The notes: generated by a model from the letters alone, not told the origin. Positions 34,947 through 47,825 are shown, counted from the first letter of the stretch. The stretch: DNA of 64,000 nt from Berberis thunbergii (GCA_003290165.1 QNQO01002083.1:1-64000); one strand, 5' to 3'. Numbers and translations: made by a program.

Positions 34947-37900
34947 CCATGTTTTTTTTTACTTTACCTCAGCAGTGACAAAATCAAGCGATGAACAAGT
35001 TTATTTTTTATAGATCTCCTTATCTCTCAATTTCTTCTTCACAACATATTAGGAATGTTGTGTGTGTATATATGAAGTCATGAAGAAAAATTGAAGGCCC
35101 CCACAAGCTTGCTTAGCACCAAAGTAATAAAAGCTTGCAAACCTTTGGTATCTTCTTCTTTTCACTTTCTTTTAACATTTACAACTGAAAAGAAACATAA
35201 ACTTGTACGGATAGGGATGGCAACGGGGCGGATTGGGGCGGATTTGAACAAATCCATCCCCGCCCCGTCGGGATTAACGGATCCCCAAATCCGCCCCGCC
35301 AATCCGTTTATACATTTACTTAAAAACCACCTCCGCCCCGCGCGGATCGGCACGGATGGGCGGATATCCGCCCCGCGCAAATATCTATTAAAACATCTAT
35401 ACACAGAAATTTTGTACACAGAAATTACAACAGATATCTGATACTGTGATGCAAAAAAAAAAATCGATCAAACATACAAACAAATTACAAAAAAAATTTC
35501 AGATTTAATAGATATTTGCACATACAAATATACAGTGATACAAAAAAAAATTCGATCAAACATACAAAAAATTACAAAAAAAATTTCAGATTTACACATA
35601 CAAAAAATTACAAAAAAATAATAAGAAATCAGAATTTCAGATCTCAGATTATAATAAAAATTTTAAAAAAAAATAAATTCGATCAAACAAATCTCAGATC
35701 TGAGATCTGATCTCGGATCAAGATCTGATCTGAGAGATCTGATCTGATCTCGGATCAAGATCTGATCTGATCTCGGATCAAGATCTGATCTGATCTCGGA
35801 TCAAGATCTGAGAGATCTGATCTCGGATCAAGATCTGAGAGATCTGATTTCGGATCAAGATCTGATCTGATCTCGGATCAAGATCTGAGATCTGAACTCG
35901 GATCAAGATCTGAGATCTGATCACAGAGAGCTGATCACAGAGATCTGATCTCAGATCGAAAAGCGGGGAAGAGAGGGGAGAAGAAGGCGGTCCGTGAGAA
36001 GCAGATCTCAGATCGTTCTTTCGAAGCAGAGCAGAGAGATGGAGAGGAGACACCCTTCGAGGAGACACCGTGAGGAGACGACCTTCGAGGAGACACCCTT
36101 TCGAAGCAGAGCAGAGAGATGGAGAGGAGACACCGTGAGGAGACGACCCATGGTCCGTGAGAAGGAGAAGAAGGAGGTGACCGCCTTCGCTCTGTCGCTG
36201 AGTTCGCTGAAGGGGACGACCAGCTTGAAGGCTTCGCTGAAGGAGACGAAAATCTCTCAATCTCATCTCTGTGACTGAAGGAGGGAAGCGGTGTGAGAGT
36301 GAGGGTTTTTTTTTTTTTTTTTCATAAGTGAAAGTGATTGAGAGAGAGGGAGGGGGGGAGGGGAGACGGACCAGACGGTGATGTAATTTTTTTTTTTTCA
36401 GTATATAAAGGGTTGAGGGTATTTTTGTAATATCAACACTTAAACGGATATCCGTGGGGCGGATATGGCCAAATCCGTATCCGCTCCGAATATTTAATGG
36501 ATGTTGTTTGGATATCCGTATCCGCCCCAAAAACCGTGTAGGCATATCCAAAACCACTCCAAACGGATTGGGTGGGGCGGATATCCGTGAAAATCCGCCC
36601 CACTGCCATCCCTATGTACGGACAGACATTGGACTTTAAGTCTTCCTTTAGTCTTTATTTTAATCCAACCTTGTTTACATCTATATGTCCATGGTGCCAA
36701 GACTTGAGACTTAAGATGTGCAGAGGAAGCTTTCAATGGTCGGCAAACTCATTGTAGAGGAGGGACGAAGGGCATACAGGACAAACCTTTGGTGGGCACC
36801 TCATGTAATAAAAGGGATGACTAGTGAAAGTTCTTTGAAAAAGGAACCAAGTAAAGAAGAGAGAGATGATGATGTTGAGGGGAGAAATTAATGGTGAAAT
36901 GAATGACTTGAGATGGGAGTCGAAGGATCATTGGAAGGTGACGTATATATATGTGACGTTGTAGTATTATGCATGCATGCATGCCCAGCCATGAGGGCGA
37001 TCCAAGGAACCGGGGCTTCGGCCCCGACAAAATGTCAATTTTAGGATCCAAATTTTTGGTTGATTTATTGACATTTTCCATTTTCTACTTTGGACACTAG
37101 CTTTTCTTAGCTTACTCCATGCACTGGGCTTGTCCAAACTTATTCGCATCACAGACACTTCCAACTCCACAATTACAAACTTTTGAACTCTACAACCATC
37201 AGTTCCAAAAGATCATAACTATTTTTAATATCTTTTCACCAACCATTGATTAGAACATTCGAATTCAATGGTAAAAGTGTTCACTAGTTGTAGCTCAGTT
37301 GGTCCGACATCCACTTTCTTAGTTCCAGACTCACCAGTTAGGATTTTGTGAGTTTTCACCTGATTATTAGGAACACATGTACCTTGTCGTTGATAAGCCT
37401 TCGGATATTGAATGTAGCAGCTTAGATGGACTGGATCGGAACGAAGCGAAAACAAGTTTCTATGCGAAATGCAGGCGACGGGGATATTAAGTGACAACAA
37501 TACTGTAGCCTTCGGGCCTAAATTCATGCAATGTGGAGGCGATGGACCGAAGCGAAAGCAAGTCTCTATACGAGATGGATGTGGCGAAAACATTAAGTGG
37601 CAACAATATTGTAGCCTTCGGGCCTGGTTTGGTAAACTCTATAGGGTAGTACTCTAAACCCTTATGCAAAACCTACCACATTATGAACATAGAACCACAC
37701 CATAAAAAACCTTCAACATCTCTATTATGTTATATGGTAGCTGCTAAATAACACCACCACCATCAGGCTACTTTCTGAAGGACACCACCTTTAAAAACAC
37801 TTAATAAAAAAAATTCCCCCTTTTCTCTCCCACACGGTCTTTCCCTCTCCCAACAATTGAACTTCTCACAGAAACTCTTCCCGCCCTCATTCTCCCTCCG

Positions 37901-39048
37901 CTCTCTTGCTCTACTATCCACTATTTCCCTCGACCGTTGGTGTGCGATTCAAAGGTTGGAGGTTTTTGTGCGATTTTGAGGTATGTTGGTGTGCGAATTA
38001 GTGCATTTCTGTGGGATTCTAGGGCTCAGTTGGTTCGATTTGGTGTCGATTTAGTGCGTGGTCTTTGATGTGTTCGATTTAGTGCGTGGTCTTTGATGTG
38101 TTCGATTGTTCAACCAAACCCAAACGAATTTAGGTAAACCTCTATTCTCTTCCCTTCGTTGTGTTCGAGTGTGTTGTTGTAATTGTTTCATATTAGTATG
38201 GCAAAAACAAATAAATATGTTGTCGATGAGGTTGGTGGTGACGTTGAGGGTAGTGTAGGTGGGGGTGATGATGGTGGTGTTGGTGGTGATCATCCAACTG
38301 AAAGACAACCAATGACAGTGTCTTTCAGAAAGGTCATAGCCGTAAAAAAAAAAACCCGATATGGATGAGAAAAAAAATCCAACAATAGAGGGAGAAATAA
38401 ATAGAGATGAAGATGAGAGAATATGCATTGGGGAGTGATTTGATTGTCGCATCTGAAGCGACGACAATCCTATTGCTATCTCAAAGTCAACGTAGTGTGG
38501 TTCGTGATGTTGAGGAAGCGGATAAGGGTGAAAGGGATGAGGGTGACAAGGAGGTTGAGTAAACACAGAGGAATGCAAAGGGTAGAGGGATGAGGAGGTT
38601 GAGCATGGTCAGGAGGATGCGGAGGGTCACGGGGTTGAGGGAGGTGAGCACGGTCAGCGGGATGTAGAGACTTAAGGGGATGTGGTGGCCCCAGGTGAAC
38701 CATATGAAGATCCAGTTATTTCTGTAGAACCTGATCCTGATGGAGATCCATAACCTGGCAAAGTTTCTTATCCTGGTGGTCCTAATGATGCATCAATATT
38801 AAATGATTATGATGGCCATGTTGCTCATTCCATTTGGTCTAGTCAGGAGGTATTTATAATATTTTGACATTGACTAGTTTTTCTTATTGTGTAGGAGCGA
38901 AGGGGAGTTGAGATGTCGGCATTAGTAAAAAAAATTTATAGATTGGAGGTTGTGTGAGGAACTGAAGGAAAAATATTTCAATGGTTTATAAGAGTGGTCT
39001 TCGCCCGTTGATAGATTATTGTAAGGGTCATATTGATAGGGTCACAAT
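34947..39048. repeat. Segmental duplication, copy 2
   Basis: Matches 5685-8417 from the helicase start codon region outward. Here no helicase exon precedes it; instead there is a MITE and spacer. It contains the 1.4-kb hAT absent from copy 1 and continues past 39048 into the complete MULE. Confidence 0.92.
35212..36614. mobile_element. Non-autonomous hAT element with minisatellite core
   Basis: TIRs TAGGGATGGCA / TGCCATCCCTA, extended by GGGGCGGATT with two mismatches, bound 1403 bp. The 8-bp TSD TGTACGGA is exact (35204-35211 and 36615-36622). Copy 1 of the duplication has one TGTACGGA and no insert. Subterminal GGGGCGGAT/ATCCGCCCC words repeat many times at both ends, as hAT transposase-binding regions often do. 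The core (about 35690-35960) is a GATCTGA/TCGGATCAAGATC minisatellite, followed by GGAGACACC repeats. No transposase frame. Confidence 0.95.
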
Positions 39049-41124
39049 TTGTGTTTTCATCGAGCGTTGGCAGCCTATGACCAATACTTTTCACCTCCAT
39101 TTTGGAGAAATGACCATCACCATTGATGGTGTCTATCGTATCACTCATTTGCTGATTGTTTGTAAGCCGGTTATGGTGAAAATAACTCAAATGAAGCCGG
39201 ATGAGTGTGTTAAGAGATTCAAAATAGCGAAGCACAAAAGTGTGTCCAGAAGTATTAGAGTTTCATGGAGATGAACTTTATTAAGGATCATTGTTGTGGA
39301 AAAGTGAGCACAAATGATTCTCTTCAAGAGAAACAAGTTGCACAAGGTTACTTGTTATTTCTTCTGGGCATGACGATTTTCGCTGATAAGATTGGAACCA
39401 AGGTGTGCACTGAATATTTGAAGTTGCTGAAGAAGGGGGATGATATTGGGAAACACACATGGGGAGTTGGTACTCTGGCGTTCTTGTATTGTCAACTTGG
39501 TTGTGCTAGCAGAGCGAGTACCAAACAAATATATGGATATCTGCCGCTTTTGGAGGTACAATTTTAGGTTAATTGTTCAGTTAATTATCTTTTTAGTGTT
39601 TCAGATATTGATATGTTTAATTTTTATAGTGTTGGATATACGATCACTTTAGCCTTTGGGGTACGACTCGATACTTGTAGAAGGACCGCTTCCCCACCAT
39701 GGCTAAGTGTAGGGTTGAACAAAAAACCAACCAAATCGATTAAACTAGTCGAACCGATCAAAATTGAATCGATCGATTCTGTTTAAGTTCGGTTTTGGTT
39801 TAAAAAAATTCAAAATTGAAGTGGTTGGTTCGGTTTTCGGTTTCAATGTTATTTCAACCGACAAAACCGAACCGACCGACTATATATAATAAATAATATA
39901 TATTTTATATAAAATAATATAATATGTTTAAAATAGTCAATCGGTTCGATTATGGTTTTTATAAAATAGAGTTGGCTCGGTTTCGGTTTGAAAATTTTGA
40001 AACCGACCAAAGTCGGTTCGGTTCGGTTCACAGTTTAGGTGAAAAGCCTAACCGTTGGTTTGGTTTTCAACCCTAGCTAAGTGAGATTGCCCCCAACTTA
40101 GCGGGGTCGTGAGTTTAGAAATTTTGACTCTTAGGGAGAATCTTGATGACATGTCTCTTGAAGAGGTAAACGTTAGTAATTTAAATTCATGTTTCATCTC
40201 AGTAAATTTAATAAATACATGTATTGTCAGGTTATTTGAGACCCTTATGGAGAATCCAAGCGAAGAACTCCACAACATTACATAGTTCCATTGATATGCC
40301 CTGATGTTGAAAGAACCCTATCACCCTGATCGATTGATGAGACAGATGGGAAATGTTCATATCATTCCAAGTCCACCCATTCAAGCCAAAATGAAGAATA
40401 TAGGTTGATCTGGCCACAACTACTTGGTGAAACACGAGGTATTGTCTTCATTTACTGCAACTTGGCATAATCATCTCCTATCAGATGAAAACCAAGGAAC
40501 GCAAGTGAAGCTTTCATGGGATTGCAACAACAACTATTTGGAGTGGTTTTATGAGATTGGCCATTCGTTCATCCAACCACCAAAGACTAGGAGGACACAT
40601 CCCTTAAGAAATAAATTGTTCATATCTCACAATCGGGTAATTGATATATAGTTTAACAAATTTGCTTACAGTTGAAATACATAATTTTTTTTTTACTAAG
40701 ATAAATGTTTTCCTTGTAGAACAAGTTGGTTGATGAGGCTCTTCAGTTGGTGGACACCTCTAATGAAGGAGAAAATGTGGATAATGGTGTGTTGCTCAAT
40801 AGAATAGGTGAGCTGCTAAGACAAATGTTTACACGGAATTTCTCCTCTTTACTAGATAATGAGGAAGAACACCAACCTTGTCAAACTGGTGATGGCGGTG
40901 GTGCTCCAACTGGTGTTGCTCCGAGTGGTAGTGTTTCGACTGGTGGTGGTAGGGAGATGGGTGGTGCTATTGGTGGTAAAGGAAGGGGTGATGGTGGTAG
41001 TGGTAGTGCTGAAAACAATGAAGTTGTTGCTGGTGGTGGCATTGAGGGCAAAATCAAGAAGAGGCATGACAAGAATAAGCCTGAAAAAGAACCTCGGAAA
41101 AAACTACGAGAAATTGATGTATAG
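38198..41124 (+). pseudogene. Plant mobile domain (PMD/MAIN-like) protein gene carried by the MULE
   Basis: PMD proteins (MAIN/MAIL1 family and transposon-borne relatives) act in transposon silencing and genome maintenance in plants; transposon-borne copies are of unclear role. Visible blocks: Gly/Asp-rich N-terminus from ATG 38198; YPGGPNDASIL and HVAHSIWSSQ (about 38760-38850); LRPLIDYCKGHIDRVT and FIERWQPMTNTFHLHFGEMT (38985-39110); VAQGYLLFLLGMTIF and HTWGVGTLAFLYCQLG (39330-39510); CWIYDHFSLWGTTRY (39626-39670); PYHPDRLMRQMGNVHIIPSP (40319-40380); WDCNNNYLEWFYEIGHSFI (40520-40575); and a Gly-rich, then Lys-rich tail ending TAG at 41124. Lesions: A-run frameshift near 38346, in-frame stops near 38752, 39273 and 39677, and a MITE inside one exon. 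Confidence 0.85.
39710..40075. mobile_element. MITE (CGGTT-rich family) inside a PMD exon
   Basis: 366 bp with TIR-like ends TAGGGTTGAA / TTCAACCCTA and an exact 8-bp TSD GCTAAGTG (39702-39709, 40076-40083). It is a sister of 19271-19663, with the same GGTTCGGTT palindromic interior and A+T-only centre. The 8-bp TSD points to hAT mobilisation. Confidence 0.93.
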
Positions 41125-41399
41125 TTTTCAGATACAATTTATAGTTTTGTTGTGTAGTTAGTGATTTTAGAAACAATTTTCAGACAATTGTTTGTTGTAA
41201 TGACTATATGTTTATGTTACTAAATTATCATTTCGTAATTATGATTCACATCAGTATTTATGTATATTTCAGTAATGATTGTAATGTTAACTGTAGTCCA
41301 AGTAAAATTAACAAATTCTATAAAAAAAAACCATGAAAATTTTGACACAAAGTGACGTAAAACACAAAACTTGTAAAACGCAAGAACCACTGCGATTAT

Positions 41400-43790
41400 C
41401 ATAAATAAAACCGCAGTGACCGCTGTGTTGGGTCCTAAAATTTAAAGTCACAGAAATAACACCAAATGCAGTGGTTCATGCTTTCAATTGAAAACTTATC
41501 GCATCAGCCAAACTACTTTCACAATGACCGCTGCATTTGGACAGAAAATAGACTCTGTCCAAATTTAGGAATTTTTTTATATGAATTTTTTTTTAAAAAA
41601 ATTTCATTGATAAACTATTGACATATTTGATTTATTGTTAAACCCAATTTTTTGTCCTTCTCAACTTTGGGTGTTCAAAATTTGAGTTTTGCAATAAATC
41701 AAGTATGTCAACAGTGTGTCAAACCTATAAAAATTGAAAAAAGTGAAAAAGTCTTCAAATTCAAAATTTTGAAAAAATGGACAGTCTAGATTTTAGCTGA
41801 ACGTAGCGGTTGCTGGGAGAGTAGTACATGTCCTTGCAGTGACCGCTTCATCAGGACAGAAATTCAAAATTTGGACAGTCTAAATTTTGTTCAAATGCAG
41901 CGGTCACTGTGGTTGGTGTCATCCTCCTCGTAGCAGCCGTTGCGTTTGTATAGAAATCAGACTCTATCATTTTTTGAAATTTTTTAATTTGAAGTTGTTT
42001 TCATTTTTTTTTTCAATTCCAATGGTTTTGATACTACATTTACAATAAAGATTTATTGTTATACCCTACTTTTAACCTTTTCAACGCTGGGTGTTCAAAA
42101 ATTGAGTTTTGCAATAAATCAAATATGTCAACATCATATCAAACCCATAGGAATTGGAAAAAATGAAAAAAAAAAAGTTAAAATACAAAAATTGGAAAAA
42201 ATGGACATAGTCTGGATTTTGTTTGAACTCAACGGTCGGTGAGAGAGTAATACATGTCCTCGTAGTGACTGCTGCGTTAGGATAAAAATCCAAAAATTGG
42301 ACAGTCTAGATCTCTGACCAATCGCAGCGGTAACTATGATTATGGTATGACTACTCACAACAACCGCTGTGTTTGGACAGAGATCCAGACTCTGTCCAAA
42401 TATTTTTTTTTTTAATTTAATGCTTTTTCTATTTTTTTTTCAATTTCTATGAGTTTGATACAGTATTTACAATAAAGATTTATTGCTAAACCCCACTTTT
42501 GAACACCAAAATTGAGAAGGTAAAAAGTGGGATTTAGCAATAAATCTTTATTCCAAATACTCTATCAAACCAATAGGAATTGAAAAAAAAAACTTCAAAC
42601 TTAAAAATTTCAAAAAATGGACAGAGTATGATTTCTATCTAAACTTAGCGGCTGCTGCGATTGTAGAAGAGTACCTCGCAGCAACCATTGCATTTAAATT
42701 TGAATTAAAAATTAAAAATTTATTTTTTCAATTCCTATGGGTTTTATAAAGTATTTGCAATAAAGATTTATTGCTAAACCCCACTTTTAAATACCCAAAG
42801 TTGAGAAGGTTAAAAGTGATGTTTAGCAATAAATATTTATTCAAATATTGTACCAAATCCATATGAATTGAAAAAAAAAATTTAAAAACTTCAAACTCAA
42901 ATTTTTTTTTTTAAATGGACAGAGTTTGATTTCTGCCTAAATGTAGCGGCTGTTGCGATTGTAGAAGAATACCTTGCAGCAACCATTGGGTTTGGACAGA
43001 GATCCATACTCTTTCCAAATTTTCATTTTTTTTGAATTATTTAAATTTTTTTTTCAATTCCTATGGGTTTGATATAGTATTTGCAATAAAAATTTATTGC
43101 TAAACCCCACTTTTAAACATCTAAAGTTGAGAAGGTCAAAAGTGAGATTAGCAATAAATATTATTGCAAATACTGTATCAAACCCACAGGAATTTTAAAA
43201 AAAATTATAAAAATTTTCAAACTTAAAAATTTCAAAAAATGGACAGAGTCTGATTTCTGTCTAAACGTAGCGATTGCTGCGATTGTAGAAGAATACCTCG
43301 CAGCAACCGCTGTGTTTGGACAGAGATCTAGAGTCTGTTTAAAATTTTTTTTTTTTAATTCTTATGGGTTTGATACAATATTTGCAATAAAAATTTATTG
43401 CTAAACCCCACTTTTGAACACTAAAAGTTGAAAAGGTCAAAAGTGAGGTTTAGCAATAAATCTTTATTGCAAATACTATATCAAACCCATAGGAATTGAA
43501 AAAAAAAAAAAATTTAAAAACTTCAAATTCAGAAATTTTAAAAATATTGACAGAGTCTGATTTCTGGCCAAACGCAAAGGTTGCGATTTTATATGCTTGG
43601 TACGCAGTTGCCGCTATGATTATGTTTATGTTAGTCGTGGTAGTCGCTGTGTTGTACATCACTCCATTTTGGAAAATCTTCATAACTCAATCGCAAGAGT
43701 TGCTACGATTATGGCTTATTAAACCACAATGGTCACTGCGTTATTTTTGTATGTATTCATAGTGGCTTGTGCTTTTAGCGTTTGAAAAAA
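41400..43790. repeat. Complex palindromic tandem array in the MULE centre
   Basis: Two kinds of block alternate. Block 1 (~100 bp) has GCGGTTGCTGCGATTG-like and CGCAGCAACCGC-like arms around GTAGAAGAGTACC, bordered by GGACAGAGTCTGATTTC and GGACAGAGATCCAGAC. Block 2 (~150 bp) is a near-perfect palindrome: TTTATTGCTAAACCCCAC on one arm and its complement on the other, joined at AAAGTTGAGAAGG. The word CAATTCCTAT or a variant starts block 2 near 42014, 42441, 42729, 43055 and 43355, so the period is about 290-430 bp. Older, more diverged units run from about 41400. Each block is its own inverted repeat. No frame is open across it. Confidence 0.88.
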
Positions 43791-44289
43791 AATTTACAAC
43801 AGAAATTTAGACTTTGAAATTTACTTCATTTTGAACTCTGGATTTTTGCAGTCTAAATTTTTTTTCCTCATGTTTATGTTACTATTCAGTTACTTTTACC
43901 TATTACCATGATAAAAAAAACCATAAAAGTACTTATCCATCCATAAAATATAAAACCAATACAAATCTTCATGAAATGTAAAATATAATTTGTTGATATT
44001 TAATGATAAAAAAGATACAAGTCAAGACTACAAAAAAGTTGACTTCTCTTACAATTTGATCATCATATGTATACAAAATGTCATTTACAAATGTACAAAA
44101 AGTTACAAAATACGCTTCTATCCTCAAGTTTAACAACCATTTTCGACTTCTTTTTTGGTTTTGATGTATTGTATTTGTTAACCATCACGTCAGCTATAAG
44201 TAGTTGGGATTCGAACAAAGTCTTCCATGAATCTGCTTTTGGAAACATGCGTGAAAGGCAAGTCGGTACTATCGAAGGCAGTGTTGGTG

Positions 44290-46560
44290 TCATATGAAGC
44301 AACACAAAGTGTCTATTTGTGGAAGGTGTGCCATGAAACATATACTTACATTGTTCAAGTTTGACGGCTGTAGAAAATACGGAAAACATGTATTGCTTTG
44401 ATTCTCAGAACCCACAAAGACACAACTATAACGGTTGGCCGTCAACTCCAACATATCTGGTTGAATCAACCATTTGTTATCGGAAATGTGTATAGTGCCT
44501 TCAAAATTATCAGAACATCTTTCACAAACTTCACCCCTAAGTCATTCCACATTTGAACCCAAAAGTCATGGTTACCTTCAAGCTCCAATAGTAGTTCATG
44601 TCTTACTTGCCTCCAACTAATGTTCTCGTCATAACCTAAGAAGTTGCCTATGCTTTTGAATCCACAATTGCCATCGGGAAGTACATTATAAGTGTCCTCA
44701 ATATAATCCCGAATTCACAGAGGAATTTGTTTCATTTTGCCTTGATTTCAACTTCATCTCCTTATCTTTTTATTTAGAAACACTAGATTGACTTCTAAGC
44801 TCCTCTTGTGTCTTCGCATACTCATGACCAGAGGGGTCTCTTTTTGTGGACTTATTATGCTTAGATAACTTTTTCTTTTTTAGATCTCCCTTTGCCCTTC
44901 ACAGGTTCAGTTGGTTCAATCATGACACATGAATCAGGGCAGCTCATATCTAGCATCTTCCTCTTCAACACCAACTACTGATCAAGAGTGGATTGTAAGA
45001 ACTTTTGTTTGACGACGTTTACCAATGGATCAATAGTCATTTTTGCATTTGCACAAATAGGTGTTATGCCAAGTTGCATCCAATGTTTATGTAACATAGA
45101 CAGTGAAAATTGACCATTGGGAGTGAAACATTAGGCCATTTCGTAAGCACAAAGCAACCTATGAGTGATTCTTAACACATATTGACACTTCATTGGGTTG
45201 GCGCCCACAAATTTAGCATAGGGCCTACGAATTTCAGATAATATCAAGTCAAGAGCCTTATGAGACACGAATCCATGAAGTTTTTTAAATAGTGGAACAA
45301 TGTGCTCTTTCTTCATATTCGTGAGATTTTTTCGGAAGGATGATTCAATCTCTACAAGTTGGCCTTGGATTATGTCATGCATTCTCATCCATACATTATA
45401 AAATGTCCCTTGGGAATTCTCCAACATCTTCTTCAATTTAGAGTATGCGCATTCAACGCGACCGGTTGTCTAATGGCCAAAATGCATGAAATTGTCAGTC
45501 CATGTATTAACAAAGAACTCCTTATGCGGATACCAAATAGTCCGCAGATACTCCAAACACTTGCTCTGTAGATGATCTATACAAGTCCGAGAAAGATTCA
45601 ATAAACTCCTTCCATCCTTCATTATCCTCAAAATATTTTTTGCAAATTCTTTTCCACATTTGTATTTATGTGCCATGGACACAACAACCTCCTTGCTTGT
45701 GGAAATACTTGCTCAATGGATTTTATCAACCCAAGCTCTCTGTCTGTGACAAACATCTTTGGCAAGTTGTCTGGCTCAAGTAATCCCAATAGCTTTTCCA
45801 ATGCCCAAGTGTATGATTGTTCGATTTCAGACGACATAAAACAACAGCCAACATTGAAAGTCATGTCATTGACGTAACACCTACAACCTCAAATAGTGAT
45901 ATCCTGTATCGATTTGTTTTGTAGGTGCAGTCCATAAGCATGACCGTTGGGAAGCACTTGGCAAGTTGAATTGATTCGGGATCACACCGAAAAGTATTTG
46001 TGATTGTGTTATGATCATCTACTGTATGCCACTAAATGTAACCATTCTCACTCAACAAGTGCATTGTGGCTTGCAAAGTTAGACTGTCCTTTGGTGTTGA
46101 ACGACATTGTAAATATTCTTCAAATATAAAACGTTGTTTGGGAATATTTGTTTCAAATCAGACAATATGTACCGAGGGGCTACACCAGATGTGGACATGT
46201 TACACAAATGAGTCATCTCATCTTCATTTAGTCTCCTATTAAAGGAGTGCCTAAAAAGATATTTTTATCGTAGATGATAGCGGGTTCCACATGTCACTTG
46301 CAACGTCCAATGATTATTACCAAGTAGCATCATTATCAATTGGAATGAGCACCCACACTTCTTTGAACTTGTAGACCGACCAACCTCCAATTTTTTGTTT
46401 TGAACATTCTTCATCCTCTCTTCCATCTTACATCCCAAGTGGAGCGTTCATTTATGTCTACCATCAGAAGGTTCCGACTTTGTAATAATCATAACAATGT
46501 TATTCTCCCTGTCAATATCTTGACACCAAGATACTAAGGATGACTTTGATGCGAATACCT
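44290..46560 (-). pseudogene. MULE transposase with FAR1-type zinc-binding N-terminus
   Basis: Reading from 46560: VFASKSSLVSWCQDID and IVMIITKSEPSDGRHK, then KCGCSFQLIMM..HWTLQVTCGTRYH, a WRKY-GCM1-like zinc finger as in FAR1/MuDR proteins. The DDE core follows: Asp in LMDCTYKTNRY (45930-45932), Asp in FVTDRELGL (45742-45744), CPWHINTNVEKN, and Glu in TTGRVECAYSKLK (45452-45454). All three catalytic residues survive, but in different frames. A 5-base tandem doubling of ATGAC near 45860 shifts the frame between the two Asp residues, and a TAG at 45470-45472 precedes the Glu. A region down to about 44290 is probably the C-terminus but is poorly recognisable. Confidence 0.88.
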
Positions 46561-47059
46561 ACAAAAAAAATAATGCATACTGACGTTAAGAACACTAATC
46601 AACCAAATTGTGAAACAAGATTAAATAATGTAATGCCTACGAGAATTAACATTACATCTTCTGTCATAAACAAGTAGCCATCATCAACTACTTCTAGTGC
46701 TTGTGCATTATTGGCTTTGGCATCATCATCCTTCTAAGTAAGATAATGAATAAAATCATTAAGAACAAAATTTACTTCTAGAACGTTCATGTCTTCCAAA
46801 TATGCTTTAAATTCCTCTGGGTTGTCTACATGACAAGGTATCTCGAAATCTATAAGATCGGTGATGGAATTCTGTACACAATAACAACAATCAATGACAA
46901 CAAAAATAACGATACAACTGATCCTGCATATAAGCAAAATTTAGGGTTCAAATATTAACAACTAACCTTGAAAATATGAAAGTTTCTTCAAATAAACCAA
47001 AAAAGAAATTAAACATGCTATTACGATAATGAAAACAAAAATAAAAATACCCATGCAAG
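46561..47059 (-). other. Probable 5' region of the MULE transposase gene
   Basis: Contains FEIPCHVDNPEEFKAYLEDM (about 46780-46870, minus) in an open stretch that may be an N-terminal exon of the transposase. Family assignment is uncertain. Confidence 0.4.
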
Positions 47060-47817
47060 CAGTGACGGAGGCAGGAATTTTGTTGAAGGGGCGGGAAGTG
47101 ACGAATCATAGTTAATTAATGATAATATAATAATTAATTACTTCAACATTATTATTTTATTTAAACAATACATATATAACTATACAAAACACCATTTGCT
47201 AAACAAAAGTTCATCAAATCTATGGGGTTGTGATTTACCTCTATTATTACCCATCATTAATCACTATCACAGTCTCCCCTAGGACTAGGAGTCCACATGC
47301 GTTGATTGTCGAAATCCTCATGTTGATTACCAAAAAATGCTCTTAAAACAATAACCCACAGATGAACCTCGAATTACAAACATGTATCACAAGGAAAAAT
47401 TAATAGATCCAAGTTTTTATATATCTCCAGAAAATTTTTTGAATAAATTACAAAACTAGACCTCGAGATACAAATTCATCTCGAGAACATGCTTTAAAAA
47501 ATCATTTTTCATCAAAGCAGACAAGAGAGGTTGGGGTTGCTGGTGGGGATGGTGGGGTAGGGAAATAAATCAAGCAGAAAGGGAGGAAGAGAAGGAGACG
47601 GGGCGTTGTCGGATTCACAATAAATAGAGAGGTAGCAGAAAAGAGGAAAGGGGTGAGGCGAAATCATTGGCGTCATAAAGAATAGAGGGAGAAAGGAATG
47701 GGTGGGGCGGGGCTACATTGTAGAAGTCGCAGGGGTTGACTTGCCCCTGCGTAAACAAAATTTAAAAAACTTTTGAAATTCAGAGGAGGTAAGTGCACTC
47801 ACTTAGATCCATCCCTG
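47060..47817. mobile_element. Non-autonomous hAT inserted in the MULE
   Basis: 758 bp. Ends CAGTGACGGAGGCAGG and (right, reverse complement) CAGGGATGGATC are imperfect TIRs. The TSD CATGCAAG is exact at 47052-47059 and 47818-47825. The interior is purine-rich to the right and has no frame. It belongs to the same broad CAGTGGCGG-ended group as 19231 and 56501. Confidence 0.88.
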
Positions 47818-47825
47818 CATGCAAG

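Noticed and set aside
40859..41161. Val-rich open frame overlapping the PMD gene tail
   Set aside because: Shadow of the Gly-rich frame that ends at 41124 on the same strand.
41400..43790. CRISPR-like regularly spaced repeats
   Set aside because: Units are long, palindromic and variable in period, in plant DNA between transposon genes; there are no cas genes or unique short spacers.
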